Positions 1 to 7,757 are shown, counted from the stretch's first letter. The stretch is DNA of 64,000 nucleotides from Armatimonadota bacterium (GCA_031081715.1 JAVHMA010000002.1:1-64000); one strand, 5' to 3'. Notes: generated by a model not told the origin, from the sequence alone. Translations and numbers: made by a program.

Positions 1-941
1 GTCCCACCGGGGGAACCGCCGATGAACATGAACACCACCAGTAGCGCCAGCGTCGGCTCGGTCAGCGACGCCACATCGAGCGTGTTAAAGCCCGCGGTCC
101 GAGGCGTCACCGCCTGGAAGAGCGTCGCAAGCACCCGTGCCGGCCAGGACAGCGCGCCCAGCGTGGCGGGATTGCCGTGCTCCAGCAACCCGATCAGCAG
201 CGCGGCGCCGCCGAGCAGCGCGCCGCTGGTGACCAGCACGGTCCTGGAGTGCAGCGACAACCGCCGCTCTCGCAGGTCGAACAGCACCGTGAACCCGAGC
301 CCGCCGAGGACCACCAGGCCCATGACCGTCAGGCTCACCACGGGATCGGCGACGTAGCCCGTCAGACTCCGAAAGCCCCCCATCAGGTCGAAGCCCGCGT
401 TGTTGAAGGCCGAGACGCTGTGAAACACGCCGTAGTAGAGCGCGCGGTCGGGTGGCATCTCCGCGGCGAACCGCGCGGTCAGCACCGCGGCCCCGATCGC
501 CTCAAAGGCCAGGGCGCCGAGGATGATGCGCCGTGTGAATCGCACCACGCCGCCGGTGTAGGGGAGGCCGTGCGCCTCGCTGAGGACGATCCGCTCGCGC
601 AGCCCGATCTTCCACCCCAGCAGGAGCGCGAGCAGCGCCCACGACGTCATGTAGCCGAACCCACCGACCTGGATCAGCGCCAGGATGACCAGCTCGCCGA
701 ACGTGGAGTAATAGTCGGCGGTGTCCACGACGACGAGCCCGGTGACGCATGTCGCCGACGTCGAGGTGAACAGCGCGGTGAGGAACGGCGTTGCGCGGCC
801 CGAGGCCGACGCCGCGGGGAGCGAGAGTAGCACCGCGCCCACGAGGATGATCGCCGTGAAGCCGGCGATGATCGACTGCGAGGGGCTCAGGGCGAACCGG
901 GTAGCCCTCGGCCGTGCCGTGACGGAAATGGACTGGGCCAT
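1..941 (-). CDS. ktrB: Ktr/Trk-type potassium uptake channel subunit, 3' end outside window
   Basis: Membrane subunit of a K+ uptake system of the TrkH/KtrB superfamily. Translating the minus strand from the ATG at 941 gives about 313 residues with all four selectivity-filter loops: SATCVTGL, AFNNAGFD, TPRTAGFN and FIGGSPGG at the truncated end. Alternating hydrophobic helices lie between the loops. The short N-terminus, starting almost directly with the first M1-P-M2 unit, resembles KtrB rather than the longer TrkH; that subtype is inference. The C-terminal helices and the stop codon lie beyond the window start. The gene lies 57 nt downstream of rplT on the same strand. No regulatory KtrA/TrkA partner is visible here; it could lie just outside. 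Confidence 0.9.
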   Translation of the reverse strand, partial: MAQSISVTARPRATRFALSPSQSIIAGFTAIILVGAVLLSLPAASASGRATPFLTALFTSTSATCVTGLVVVDTADYYSTFGELVILALIQVGGFGYMTSWALLALLLGWKIGLRERIVLSEAHGLPYTGGVVRFTRRIILGALAFEAIGAAVLTARFAAEMPPDRALYYGVFHSVSAFNNAGFDLMGGFRSLTGYVADPVVSLTVMGLVVLGGLGFTVLFDLRERRLSLHSRTVLVTSGALLGGAALLIGLLEHGNPATLGALSWPARVLATLFQAVTPRTAGFNTLDVASLTEPTLALLVVFMFIGGSPGG

Positions 942-998
942 CGCCGTCCGTCGGACCCCCGCGAGACACGGCCGCACGGCCGCCGCCCGCGAGGGGAC

Positions 999-1358
999 CT
1001 ACGAGCCCAGCCGCTCCTTGGCGCGAGCCACCAGCGCGTCGAACGCCGCGCGGTCGCGCACCGCCAGGTCGGCGAGCATCTTCCGGTTGACGCGCACACC
1101 CGCCTGGCGCAGCCCGTGGATCAGCCGGCTGTAGGTCACCCCGCTCCCGCGCGCCGCGGCGTTGATCCGGGCGACCCACAGCCGCCGGAACTGCCGCTTG
1201 CGCAACCGCCGGTCCACGAACGCCCGGGCGAGCGCCCGGGTGACGTACTGGTTGGCGAGCCGGTACCAGCGGCTCTTCGCGCCGCGGTACCCGCGGGCGA
1301 GCCGAAGGACCTTCTTGTGCCGTCGGTGCGCGGTGACGCCGCGCTTCACGCGTGCCAT
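999..1358 (-). CDS. rplT: 50S ribosomal protein L20
   Basis: Large-subunit protein that binds 23S rRNA early in assembly and in many bacteria represses its own operon. The 119-residue product is the normal length. It begins [16 protein letters not shown] and has the basic N-terminal arm followed by the globular domain ([21 protein letters not shown]). It is the last gene of infC-rpmI-rplT, 52 nt after rpmI. A perfect hairpin sits in that gap at 1390-1407. Confidence 0.98.
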   Translation of the reverse strand: MARVKRGVTAHRRHKKVLRLARGYRGAKSRWYRLANQYVTRALARAFVDRRLRKRQFRRLWVARINAAARGSGVTYSRLIHGLRQAGVRVNRKMLADLAVRDRAAFDALVARAKERLGS

Positions 1359-1389
1359 GGCCGTTCCACCTTCCGTCGTCCGTCCATCG

Positions 1390-1407
1390 GGCCGCCCCGC
1401 GGCGGCC
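1390..1407 (-). other. Hairpin between rpmI and rplT
   Basis: On the minus strand GGCCGCC-GCGG-GGCGGCC forms a perfect 7-bp stem with a 4-nt loop, about 30 nt before the rplT start. No U-run follows, so it does not look like a terminator. L20 binds structured mRNA in this operon in other bacteria, so an autoregulatory or RNA-processing role is possible. At this GC content such stems also arise by chance. Confidence 0.35.
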
Positions 1408-1410
1408 GCG

Positions 1411-1608
1411 TCAGCCTCCCGGCAGGAGCCGGCGCAGGCGCTCCTCGTCGGCCGGGTGCACCGCCACCCGTGCCCGCAGCGACCGCTTGCGCTTGGGGCG
1501 CTTCTTCACCTTCAGGTGCCCGCCGTGCTGACGCCCCCGGGTCAACCGGCCCGTGCCGGTGACGCCGATCCGCTTGGACGTCCCCTGATGCCGCTTCGCC
1601 TTCGCCAC
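1411..1608 (-). CDS. rpmI: 50S ribosomal protein L35
   Basis: Small basic large-subunit protein. The 65 residues match family length, with the [16 protein letters not shown] segment and the basic [11 protein letters not shown] stretch that corresponds to the conserved RxLR region. It starts 15 nt after infC stops and is followed by rplT, the universal infC-rpmI-rplT order. Confidence 0.97.
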   Translation of the reverse strand: MAKAKRHQGTSKRIGVTGTGRLTRGRQHGGHLKVKKRPKRKRSLRARVAVHPADEERLRRLLPGG

Positions 1609-1623
1609 GTCCGCCGCTCCCCG

Positions 1624-2136
1624 CTACCCCTTCTTCGGGGCCACGATCATGATCATGTTGCGGCCCTCCAGTTTCGGCGCCGACTCCACCACGCCGACGT
1701 CCGCGACCATCTGCACGACGCGCTGCAGCAGCGCCCGGCCGACCTCCGGGTGGGCCATCTCCCGTCCCCGGAACCACATCGCCACGCGCACCTTGTCGCC
1801 GGCGGCCAGGAACTCCTTGATCTGGCGGACCTTGACCTGGAAGTCGTGCTCGCCGATCTTCGGGCTGAGCCGCATGCCCTTGAGGTCCTGTGTCTTCGAC
1901 TTCCGGTGCGCGTCGCGGTCACGCTTGCTCTGCTCGTACTTGAACCGCCCGTAGTCCATGATCTTGCAGACGGGCGGGTTTGCGGTGGGCGCCACCTCCA
2001 CGAGGTCGAGCCCGTGCTCCTGCGCGCGGGCGAGCGCGTCGCGCGTCGCGACGATGCCGAGCTGCTCTCCGCCAGGGCCGATGAGCCGGACCTCCCGTAC
2101 GCGGATCCGGTCGTTGATCCTCGCCTCGCGCTCGAT
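1624..2136 (-). CDS. infC: Translation initiation factor IF-3 (ATC start codon)
   Basis: Binds the 30S subunit, prevents premature 50S joining and checks the initiator tRNA-start codon pair. The C-terminal domain is plain (CKIMDYGRFKYEQSKR, KVRVAMWFRGREM). A GTG-initiated reading at 2001 would give only 125 residues and lose the N-domain. Extending upstream in frame restores INDRIRVREVRLIGPGGEQLG and leads to ATC at 2136-2134, preceded by a perfect AGGAGG at 2151-2146 with a 9-nt spacer. No ATG, GTG or TTG suits. This gives 170 residues, the normal length. Non-canonical AUU/AUC/AUA starts on infC are known to let IF-3 repress its own translation. The gene is driven by the promoter at 2313-2341. 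Confidence 0.95.
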   Translation of the reverse strand: MEREARINDRIRVREVRLIGPGGEQLGIVATRDALARAQEHGLDLVEVAPTANPPVCKIMDYGRFKYEQSKRDRDAHRKSKTQDLKGMRLSPKIGEHDFQVKVRQIKEFLAAGDKVRVAMWFRGREMAHPEVGRALLQRVVQMVADVGVVESAPKLEGRNMIMIVAPKKG

Positions 2137-2312
2137 GCGCCTTCGCCTCCTGTCCTCCGTGCAGTCCGGTGCGCCGCGGCCCGGAAAGTAGAGAAGGGAC
2201 GGCAGCCGCCATCCCTCCGCGCGGGCCCCACCGTGACCCGATGCGCGCCCGCCCCGCGGGGCGCTCGGGTGAGAAGCGGATGGCTTCTACTTTCGGCCGC
2301 TCAACGCTGCGG

Positions 2313-2341
2313 AGTATAGCACCGGGTCTGGACCGCGTCAA
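2313..2341 (-). promoter_or_regulatory. Sigma70-type promoter of infC-rpmI-rplT
   Basis: On the minus strand TTGACG (2341-2336) and TATACT (2318-2313) are separated by exactly 17 bp, a near-consensus promoter. Transcription should begin near 2306, leaving a leader of about 170 nt before the infC ATC start. The leader contains an AGAAGC-CATCC-GCTTCT hairpin (about 2270-2286) and a GC-only palindrome near 2257-2270. The promoter lies in the divergent gap ahead of mlaE (2137-2401). No equally good plus-strand promoter was found there. Confidence 0.85.
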
Positions 2342-2401
2342 CGGCGGGCTGGCGCCGTGGCGGGGGAAACGCCGCGGCACGCACCGAACGAAAGGGACGA
2401 G

Positions 2402-3190
2402 ATGACGCGCAGAACGGCGGCGTTGCTGACTCCAATCGAGGCGCTCGGCCGCGTGATCCTGCACGCCCTGGCGGAGGCCGGGCGCGCCGCGCTGATGCTG
2501 CGCGCGGCCGCGGGCTGGCTGGTCCGCGGCCGGTGGGAGTTTCGGGAGACGATCCGGCAGATCAACGCCATCGGCGTGGACTCGGTGCCGATCGTGCTCA
2601 TCACCGGGCTGTTCGCTGGCATGGTGCTGGCCTACCAGACCGCGCGGCAGCTCCTCACCTACGGGGGGGCGGGGTTCGTCGGCGGCCTGGTCGGGCTGTC
2701 CATGGCGCGCGAGGCCGCACCGGTCTTCACCGCGATCACGGCCGCGGGCCGGGTGGGCGCCGGGATCGCCGCCGAGCTCGGCGCGATGAACGTGACCGAG
2801 CAGACCGACGCGCTGCGGGTCCTGGCCGTGGACCCCGTCCGCTACCTCGTGGTCCCCCGGCTCGTCGCCGCGGCGTTCGCGATGCCGGGACTCGCCATGC
2901 TCGCCAACGTCGTCGGCAGCCTGGGCGGGTTCCTGGTGGCCACCAGCGTCGGGCTGAGCAGCAGCGCCTACACGCTCTCTCTACAGCAGTTCCTGCTCCC
3001 CTACGACGTGCTGGCGGGCCTGGTCAAGGCGACGTGCTTCGGCGTCATCATCGCCGCCGTGGGGTGCTTCCGCGGGCTGTCCGCCGCCGGCGGCGCCGAC
3101 GGCGTCGGCCGCGCGACCACCGGGGCGGTCGTCACAGCGGTGGTGATGATCCTCGTGGTGAACTACTTCCTGAACCTGATCTTCTTCTAG
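2402..3190 (+). CDS. mlaE: MlaE-family lipid ABC transporter permease
   Basis: Inner-membrane permease of an MCE-type ABC transporter that moves phospholipid between inner and outer membranes. The 262 residues from the ATG at 2402 match MlaE length and carry the family signatures GLFAGMVLAYQTARQL, AREAAPVFTAITAAGRVGAGIAAELG and an MNVTEQTDALRVL coupling helix, with about five hydrophobic segments. A GTG at 2357 would add 15 unlikely residues; the ATG has AAAGGGA just upstream. It is the first gene of mlaE-mlaF-mlaD, and its TAG is followed directly by the mlaF ATG. Confidence 0.95.
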   Translation: MTRRTAALLTPIEALGRVILHALAEAGRAALMLRAAAGWLVRGRWEFRETIRQINAIGVDSVPIVLITGLFAGMVLAYQTARQLLTYGGAGFVGGLVGLSMAREAAPVFTAITAAGRVGAGIAAELGAMNVTEQTDALRVLAVDPVRYLVVPRLVAAAFAMPGLAMLANVVGSLGGFLVATSVGLSSSAYTLSLQQFLLPYDVLAGLVKATCFGVIIAAVGCFRGLSAAGGADGVGRATTGAVVTAVVMILVVNYFLNLIFF

Positions 3191-3991
3191 ATGCCCGCCC
3201 CCGCCCTCCCCGCCCCGCCCGCGGACGCCCCGGCGCCGAACCCCGTGGTCGTCGCGGTGCGGGACGTCTGGAAGAGCTTCGGGGCGAAGACCGCGCTCGC
3301 GGGCGTCTCGCTGGAGGTCCGCCGCGGCGAGGTACAGGTGATCATGGGGCCCAGCGGCTGCGGCAAGAGCGTGCTCCTCAAGCACCTGGTCGCGCTGCTG
3401 CGCCCCGACCGCGGCGAGATCTGGGTCTTCGACCGGCCGGTGCACGCGCTGCCCGATGGGGAGCTCGACGCGTTGCGGATACGTATGGGCGTGGTCTTCC
3501 AGTCGGCGGCCCTGTTCGACTCGATGTCGGTCGGCGACAACGTCGCGTTCCCGCTGCGCCGGCACCGGCGCCTGGCACCCGAGACGGTCGCGCGCCGCGT
3601 CGCGGAGCTGCTGGCGATGGTGGAGATGGACGGGACGGAGGCGCTCCTGCCAGCCGCGCTGTCGGGCGGCATGCGCAAGCGCGTGGGTATCGCGCGCGCG
3701 CTGGCGCTCGACCCGGCGCTCATCCTCTACGACGAGCCCACGAGCGGGCTCGACCCGCTGACCGCGCGCACCGTGGACGATCTGATCCTCCGTCTGCGGC
3801 GCGACCTGGGCGTGACCTCGGTCGTCGTCACCCACAGCGTGGACAGCGCCTTCCGCCTGGCCGACCGGCTCGCGGTCATGGAGGCGGGCCGGCTACTGGC
3901 GTCCGGGACCCCGGCGGAGATCGTCGCCTCCGGGCATCCTTTCATCAAGCAGTTCCTGGACACTCGTGCCATCGAGGTGAAGCGGACATGA
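3191..3991 (+). CDS. mlaF: MlaF-type lipid transport ABC ATPase
   Basis: ATPase that powers the MlaE permease. The 266-residue product has Walker A GPSGCGKS (about residues 54-61), the Q-loop region VVFQSAALFDSM, signature LSGGMRKRVGIARA and Walker B ALILYDEPTSGLD, followed by the switch region VVVTHSVDSA. The LSGGMRKRV signature and the FQSAALFDSM Q-loop are typical of the MlaF/Mkl subfamily. The first 20 residues are Pro/Ala-rich and probably disordered. It begins directly after the mlaE stop and overlaps mlaD by 4 nt (ATGA). Confidence 0.95.
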   Translation: MPAPALPAPPADAPAPNPVVVAVRDVWKSFGAKTALAGVSLEVRRGEVQVIMGPSGCGKSVLLKHLVALLRPDRGEIWVFDRPVHALPDGELDALRIRMGVVFQSAALFDSMSVGDNVAFPLRRHRRLAPETVARRVAELLAMVEMDGTEALLPAALSGGMRKRVGIARALALDPALILYDEPTSGLDPLTARTVDDLILRLRRDLGVTSVVVTHSVDSAFRLADRLAVMEAGRLLASGTPAEIVASGHPFIKQFLDTRAIEVKRT

Positions 3992-5343
3992 GCGCAGAGC
4001 TGCGCGCGGGACTCGTCGCCGTCCTCTTCGTCGCCGCGCTGGTTGGATCGCTGCTGTTCCTGCGGGGCGGGACGGACTTCCGCGACCGCGGGTACGAGCT
4101 CCACATCGTGGTCCGCAACGCCGGCGGGATCGCGGTGGGCGCGTCGGTCCAGATGGCGGGTGTGCAGGTCGGCCGGGTCGTGCGCGTGGAGCTCACCCGC
4201 GACCGTCAGGCCCGGATCACCGTCCGCATCCGCGAGGGGATCGACATCCCCACCGGCTCGCGGTTCCTGCTGGCGACGACCGGCCTGCTCGGGGACCGCT
4301 ACGTCGCGATCGACCCGGAGCCGGGCGACCCCCGACCGCTCGACCCGGACACGATCGTGACCGGCGTGCCGCCGTTCAGCATCGACGAGCTGGCCGACCG
4401 CGTTACGCGCGTCGCCCAGCGCACCGAGGACGCGCTCATCTCCATCAATCGGATCGTCGGCGATCCGGAGTTGGCGCGGGGCGTGAGCGAGACCGTCCGT
4501 ACGGCCCGCGAGACGACGGCCTCGCTCCGCCGCACCGCCGAGAGCGCTGAGCGGATCGCCGCCGCCCTCGAACGGGCCGTCGGGCGCGACGTGCCGGCGA
4601 TCGCCGCGCAGCTCCGCCAGATGGCCGCGGAGCTGGCCGGCGCCGCGGCCGACGTGCGGGCGTTTTCCGCCGGCGTCGCCGCCGAGGGCCAGACCGCGCG
4701 TCAGATCCGGGGGACGATCGCCTCGATCCAGCGCGCGGCCGACGGCATCGATCGCATGGTCCGCGACCTGCAAGGGGTGGTCAACGAGCAAGAGGTGCGC
4801 GCGGTCCGCGCCTCGCTCGCGGAGGCGCGCGAGGCGGTGACCGAGGCGCGCGAGGCGGTCGGCGAGGGCCGCGCGCTGATCCGGCGCGCGGACGAGACCG
4901 TCGAGCGGATCCGGCGGGTCATCCCCGAGCGCCTGGAACTCCCTGAGTTCCGGGCAACCGTCGGGCTCGAGTACGGGCTCTGGTACGACGGCCGCCGCCT
5001 TGGCCACGACGTCATCCTGACCCTGCTGCCCGAGGCGGCCACCAACTACCTGTTCACGTACCGCGAGTTCGGCGGGATGAACCGCTTCGGTCTGCAGGTC
5101 GGCACCCGGCTCGACCCACGGCTGCGGGTGCGCTACGGCGTGGTGGACTCGCACCTGGGCGTGGGCGCCGACTACCAAGCCTCGCCGTCGATCGCCTATT
5201 CGCTCGACGTCACCAACATCGGCCAGCTCACGGTGAACGCCTACCTCCGGTACCGCATCGACGAGCGCTACGGCATCACGCTGCGGGCTCAGAGCGTCCT
5301 AAACCAGCCGACGTTCGGCGTCGGCGTCTACCGCCGCTTCTAG
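3988..5343 (+). CDS. mlaD: MlaD-like MCE protein with beta-strand-rich C-terminal domain
   Basis: Periplasmic lipid-carrying partner of MlaEF, 451 residues from the ATG that overlaps the mlaF stop. Visible parts are a single N-terminal membrane anchor (residues 6-25), one MCE domain (about 35-112: GGIAVGASVQMAGVQVGRV, LLGDRYVAI), a long Ala/Arg/Glu-rich helical region (about 130-312), and a C-terminal stretch (about 320-451) of alternating hydrophobic strands with turns, ending in phenylalanine as outer-membrane barrels often do. Proteobacterial MlaD ends soon after the MCE domain and is far shorter. A TM-MCE-helix-barrel architecture has been described for MlaD of the diderm firmicute Veillonella. 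The barrel assignment here is inference from strand pattern. Confidence 0.88.
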   Translation: MSAELRAGLVAVLFVAALVGSLLFLRGGTDFRDRGYELHIVVRNAGGIAVGASVQMAGVQVGRVVRVELTRDRQARITVRIREGIDIPTGSRFLLATTGLLGDRYVAIDPEPGDPRPLDPDTIVTGVPPFSIDELADRVTRVAQRTEDALISINRIVGDPELARGVSETVRTARETTASLRRTAESAERIAAALERAVGRDVPAIAAQLRQMAAELAGAAADVRAFSAGVAAEGQTARQIRGTIASIQRAADGIDRMVRDLQGVVNEQEVRAVRASLAEAREAVTEAREAVGEGRALIRRADETVERIRRVIPERLELPEFRATVGLEYGLWYDGRRLGHDVILTLLPEAATNYLFTYREFGGMNRFGLQVGTRLDPRLRVRYGVVDSHLGVGADYQASPSIAYSLDVTNIGQLTVNAYLRYRIDERYGITLRAQSVLNQPTFGVGVYRRF

Positions 5344-5355
5344 AAAAAGTCACGA

Positions 5356-5377
5356 GAGCACTGCGCCCGCAGTGCTC
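5356..5377. terminator. Perfect hairpin between convergent mlaD and the ltaE-side genes
   Basis: GAGCACTGC-GCCC-GCAGTGCTC is a perfect 9-bp stem with a 4-nt loop, 13 nt after the mlaD stop. On the minus strand a TTTTT run follows about 7 nt beyond the stem; on the plus strand no T-run follows. Its place between convergent transcription units suggests a shared, possibly bidirectional terminator. Confidence 0.55.
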
Positions 5378-5404
5378 CCGATGTGTGCGACCGGCGTCCG
5401 GCCG

Positions 5405-5446
5405 CTACTTGCCCTTCTTCTTCGCCTTCTTCGCCTTCTTGGCCAC
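5405..5446 (-). CDS. Lysine-rich micropeptide ORF (13 codons; 24 with an upstream ATG)
   Basis: Tiny minus-strand ORF reading M-AKKAKKAKKKGK from a GTG at 5446, with GGGAGG 8 nt upstream, an ideal ribosome binding site. An in-frame ATG at 5479 would give 24 residues (MNVGAGREAREV followed by the Lys repeat) but lacks a clear SD. AAG and GCG codons alternate, giving AKK repeats as in histone H1-like or AlgP tails. It lies between the ltaE stop and the terminator hairpin, so it may be the last cistron of the ltaE unit. Function unknown; it may be a remnant rather than a gene. Confidence 0.35.
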   Translation of the reverse strand: MAKKAKKAKKKGK

Positions 5447-5569
5447 TTCCCTCGCCTCCCTTCCAGCGCCGACATTCATCGCGGGCGTCGGCCCGCTCGT
5501 GCGTTCAAGGATTGCCTATTCGCGTCGCCGTGAGTTTTTCCTGCCGCGCGCACGCTCCCCGCGAAAAAA

Positions 5570-6631
5570 CTAGAGCACAGCGCGGAACGCCTCGACGACC
5601 TCGGGCACGTCGTCCTGCGTCACGTGACGGTTGGCGACCAGGCGGATCGCGCGCGGACCGACGAGGCTCACCCGCACGCCGCGCGCACGGAGGCGCTCGG
5701 CCACCGCGCGCGCGTCGTGACCCGGCAGCTCCACGCGCACGATGTTGGTTTGGACACGGCTCAGGTCGATGCGCACGCCGGGCAGGTTGGCGAGCGCCTC
5801 GGCCAGCCGGCGCGCCACGTGGTGGTCGTCGGCCAGCCGCTCGACCATCGTGTCGAGCGCGACGAGTCCGGCCGCCGCGATCACGCCCGCCTGCCGCATC
5901 CCGCCGCCGAGCATCTTGCGCACGTGCCGCGCGCGCGCGATGAACATCGCATCGCCGCACAACAGCGACCCGACCGGCGCGGACAGTCCCTTCGAGAGGC
6001 AGAACGCCACCGAGTCGGCCGGCGCCGCCAGCCGCGCGGCGGGCACGCCGAGCGCCACCGCCGCGTTGAACAGCCGCGCGCCATCCAGGTGCACGCGCAG
6101 CCCGTGGCGGTGCGCGGCCTCGGCCAGCTCCTCCATCGCCTCGACCGTCGCCACCGTACCGCCGTGGCGGTTGTGGGTGTTCTCGACGCAGACCAGGCGA
6201 GCCGGCGCGTGGTGCACGTCCGGCGGCCTTAGCGCGGCCTCGAGCTGCGCGCCCCGGATGATGCCGCGCTCGGTCGGCAACGGCCGCGGCATCACCCCGG
6301 CCAGGGCCGCCGCCCCGCCACCCTCCATCAGGTAGGTGTGGGCCTGGTCGTCTAAAATCACCTCGTCGCCGCGCGAGGTGTGCGCCATGACCGCGGCCAG
6401 ATTGGCCATGGTCCCGCTCGCGACGAAGAGCGCGGCCGCCTTGCCGGTACGCTCCGCGGCGGTGGCCTCGAGTCGACGCACGGTCGGATCCTCGCCCAGG
6501 ACGTCGTCCCCCACCTCGGCGCGCGCCATCGCCTCGCGCATCGCCTCGGTGGGCTGCGTGATCGTGTCGCTGCGCAGGTCGATGACCCGCCGCGCGGTGG
6601 GCTCCGCCGCGACCTCCCGGCTAGCCTTCAT
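5570..6631 (-). CDS. ltaE: Low-specificity L-threonine aldolase
   Basis: PLP enzyme cleaving threonine/allo-threonine to glycine and acetaldehyde (beta-eliminating lyase fold). The 353 residues show DLRSDTITQPTEAMREAM near the N-terminus, the GDDVLGEDPTVRRLE segment, the VHLDGARLFNAAV strand that binds PLP, and CLSKGLSAPVGS with the Schiff-base lysine at about K214. Length and motifs are complete. Its start overlaps the upstream small membrane-protein gene by 11 nt, implying co-translation. The cytosolic role is glycine supply or threonine turnover. Confidence 0.93.
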   Translation of the reverse strand: MKASREVAAEPTARRVIDLRSDTITQPTEAMREAMARAEVGDDVLGEDPTVRRLEATAAERTGKAAALFVASGTMANLAAVMAHTSRGDEVILDDQAHTYLMEGGGAAALAGVMPRPLPTERGIIRGAQLEAALRPPDVHHAPARLVCVENTHNRHGGTVATVEAMEELAEAAHRHGLRVHLDGARLFNAAVALGVPAARLAAPADSVAFCLSKGLSAPVGSLLCGDAMFIARARHVRKMLGGGMRQAGVIAAAGLVALDTMVERLADDHHVARRLAEALANLPGVRIDLSRVQTNIVRVELPGHDARAVAERLRARGVRVSLVGPRAIRLVANRHVTQDDVPEVVEAFRAVL

Positions 6632-6905
6632 CGGTGCCCCGCGCCGCGCCGTACAGCCCGATGCCGCGGTTGGCGACCACCGCGCCCGCGACCAGCATGA
6701 TCAGCAGGAAGACGCCCTTGACCGCCAGCCCCCACCAGTCCGCGCGCGCCTCGCGCCCGGGCGCGCCGAGCTGCCCGAGCACGCCGGCCGCCGCCAGGTC
6801 CCGGAACGCCGTGGCGAACACGAAGAGCAGGATCACCACGCCGAGCAGGAACACCCCGAGCCCCAGGGCCCGGGCCATCGCGTCGGTGGAACGCGGCATC
6901 TGCAT
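6621..6905 (-). CDS. Small two-helix membrane protein of unknown function
   Basis: 94 residues, not recognised. Two hydrophobic segments are clear: about 15-33 (GLGVFLLGVVILLFVFAT) and about 61-80 (LAVKGVFLLIMLVAGAVVANR), separated by a Gly/Ala/Arg loop. No catalytic motif is visible. It overlaps the start of ltaE by 11 nt and follows the MTA phosphorylase gene by about 20 nt, so all three are probably one transcript. Codon usage matches neighbours, which supports a real gene. Confidence 0.7.
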   Translation of the reverse strand: MQMPRSTDAMARALGLGVFLLGVVILLFVFATAFRDLAAAGVLGQLGAPGREARADWWGLAVKGVFLLIMLVAGAVVANRGIGLYGAARGTDEG

Positions 6906-6927
6906 GCGGCCCTCCTCCGTCCCCGGC

Positions 6928-7725
6928 CTAGCTCCGCGCCCCGGCCAGCGCCGACCGGCAGGAGCACCGGTTCTCGCGCGGCACCTGGGCGATGATGCCG
7001 GTGATGAGCTCGCGCAACCGTCCCAGGTTGGCCTGGAAGGTGCGCAGCACCTCCTCGGCGCTCACGGGCGCCGCGCGCGGATCGCCGGCCACGCCAACGT
7101 CGTAGTCGGTGATCAGCGAGATGTTCGCGTAGCAGAGTTCGGCCTCGCGCGCGAGCACCGCCTCGGGGTACTGGGTCATGTTGACGACCTCCCAGCCCGC
7201 CGCGGAGAACCACCGGCTCTCCGCCCGCGTCGAGAACCGCGGCCCCTGGATCACGACCACGGTGCCCGTCGGGTGCGCCCGCAGGCCCAACCGCTGGGCG
7301 ACCGTCCAGGCCAGCGCGCGGAGCTCCGGGCAGTACGGATCGGCGCAGCTCAAGTGGATCGTCTCGGGCCCGTCGTAGAACGTGTCGCGCCGCCCGCGCG
7401 TCCGGTCCACGAACTGGTCGCAGATGACGAAGTCGCCCGGGTGCACGTGCGGCTGCAGGCTGCCGGCCGCGGCCGGGCCGAGCAGGCGGGTGACGCCGAG
7501 CTGCCGCATCGCGTCGATGTTGGCGCGGTAGTTGATCATGTGGGGCGGCAGCTGGTGCCGGCGGCCGTGGCGCGGCAGGAACGCCACCCGTCGGCCCGCG
7601 ATCTCACCAACCGTGACGGCATCGCTGGGCTCGCCGTAGGGCGTCTGGAGGCGAACCTCCTCCGCGCCCTCGAGCAGCGAGTAGAACCCCGACCCGCCGA
7701 AGACCCCGATCTCCGCCTCCGCCAT
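6928..7725 (-). CDS. mtnP: S-methyl-5'-thioadenosine phosphorylase (MTAP/PNP family)
   Basis: Phosphorolyses methylthioadenosine to adenine and methylthioribose-1-phosphate, the first step of methionine salvage from polyamine synthesis or radical SAM by-products. The 265 residues contain the opening IGVFGGSGFYSL, FLPRHGRRHQLPPHMINYRANI, VVIQGPRFSTRAESRWF and the substrate-site segment VNMTQYPEAVLAREAELCYA, then LITDYDVG, where an Asp pair selects adenosine-type substrates. The extra C-terminal cysteines (CSCRSALAG) are unusual. A purine nucleoside phosphorylase role cannot be fully excluded. Confidence 0.9.
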   Translation of the reverse strand: MAEAEIGVFGGSGFYSLLEGAEEVRLQTPYGEPSDAVTVGEIAGRRVAFLPRHGRRHQLPPHMINYRANIDAMRQLGVTRLLGPAAAGSLQPHVHPGDFVICDQFVDRTRGRRDTFYDGPETIHLSCADPYCPELRALAWTVAQRLGLRAHPTGTVVVIQGPRFSTRAESRWFSAAGWEVVNMTQYPEAVLAREAELCYANISLITDYDVGVAGDPRAAPVSAEEVLRTFQANLGRLRELITGIIAQVPRENRCSCRSALAGARS

Positions 7726-7757
7726 CCCCTCCCGCCTCCGCGCGTCTGAACACAGAT

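Noticed and set aside
2292-2320. A divergent plus-strand promoter for mlaEFD using TATAGC at 2315-2320
   Set aside because: The matching -35 (TTCGGC) is poor and the sequence overlaps the much better minus-strand infC promoter.
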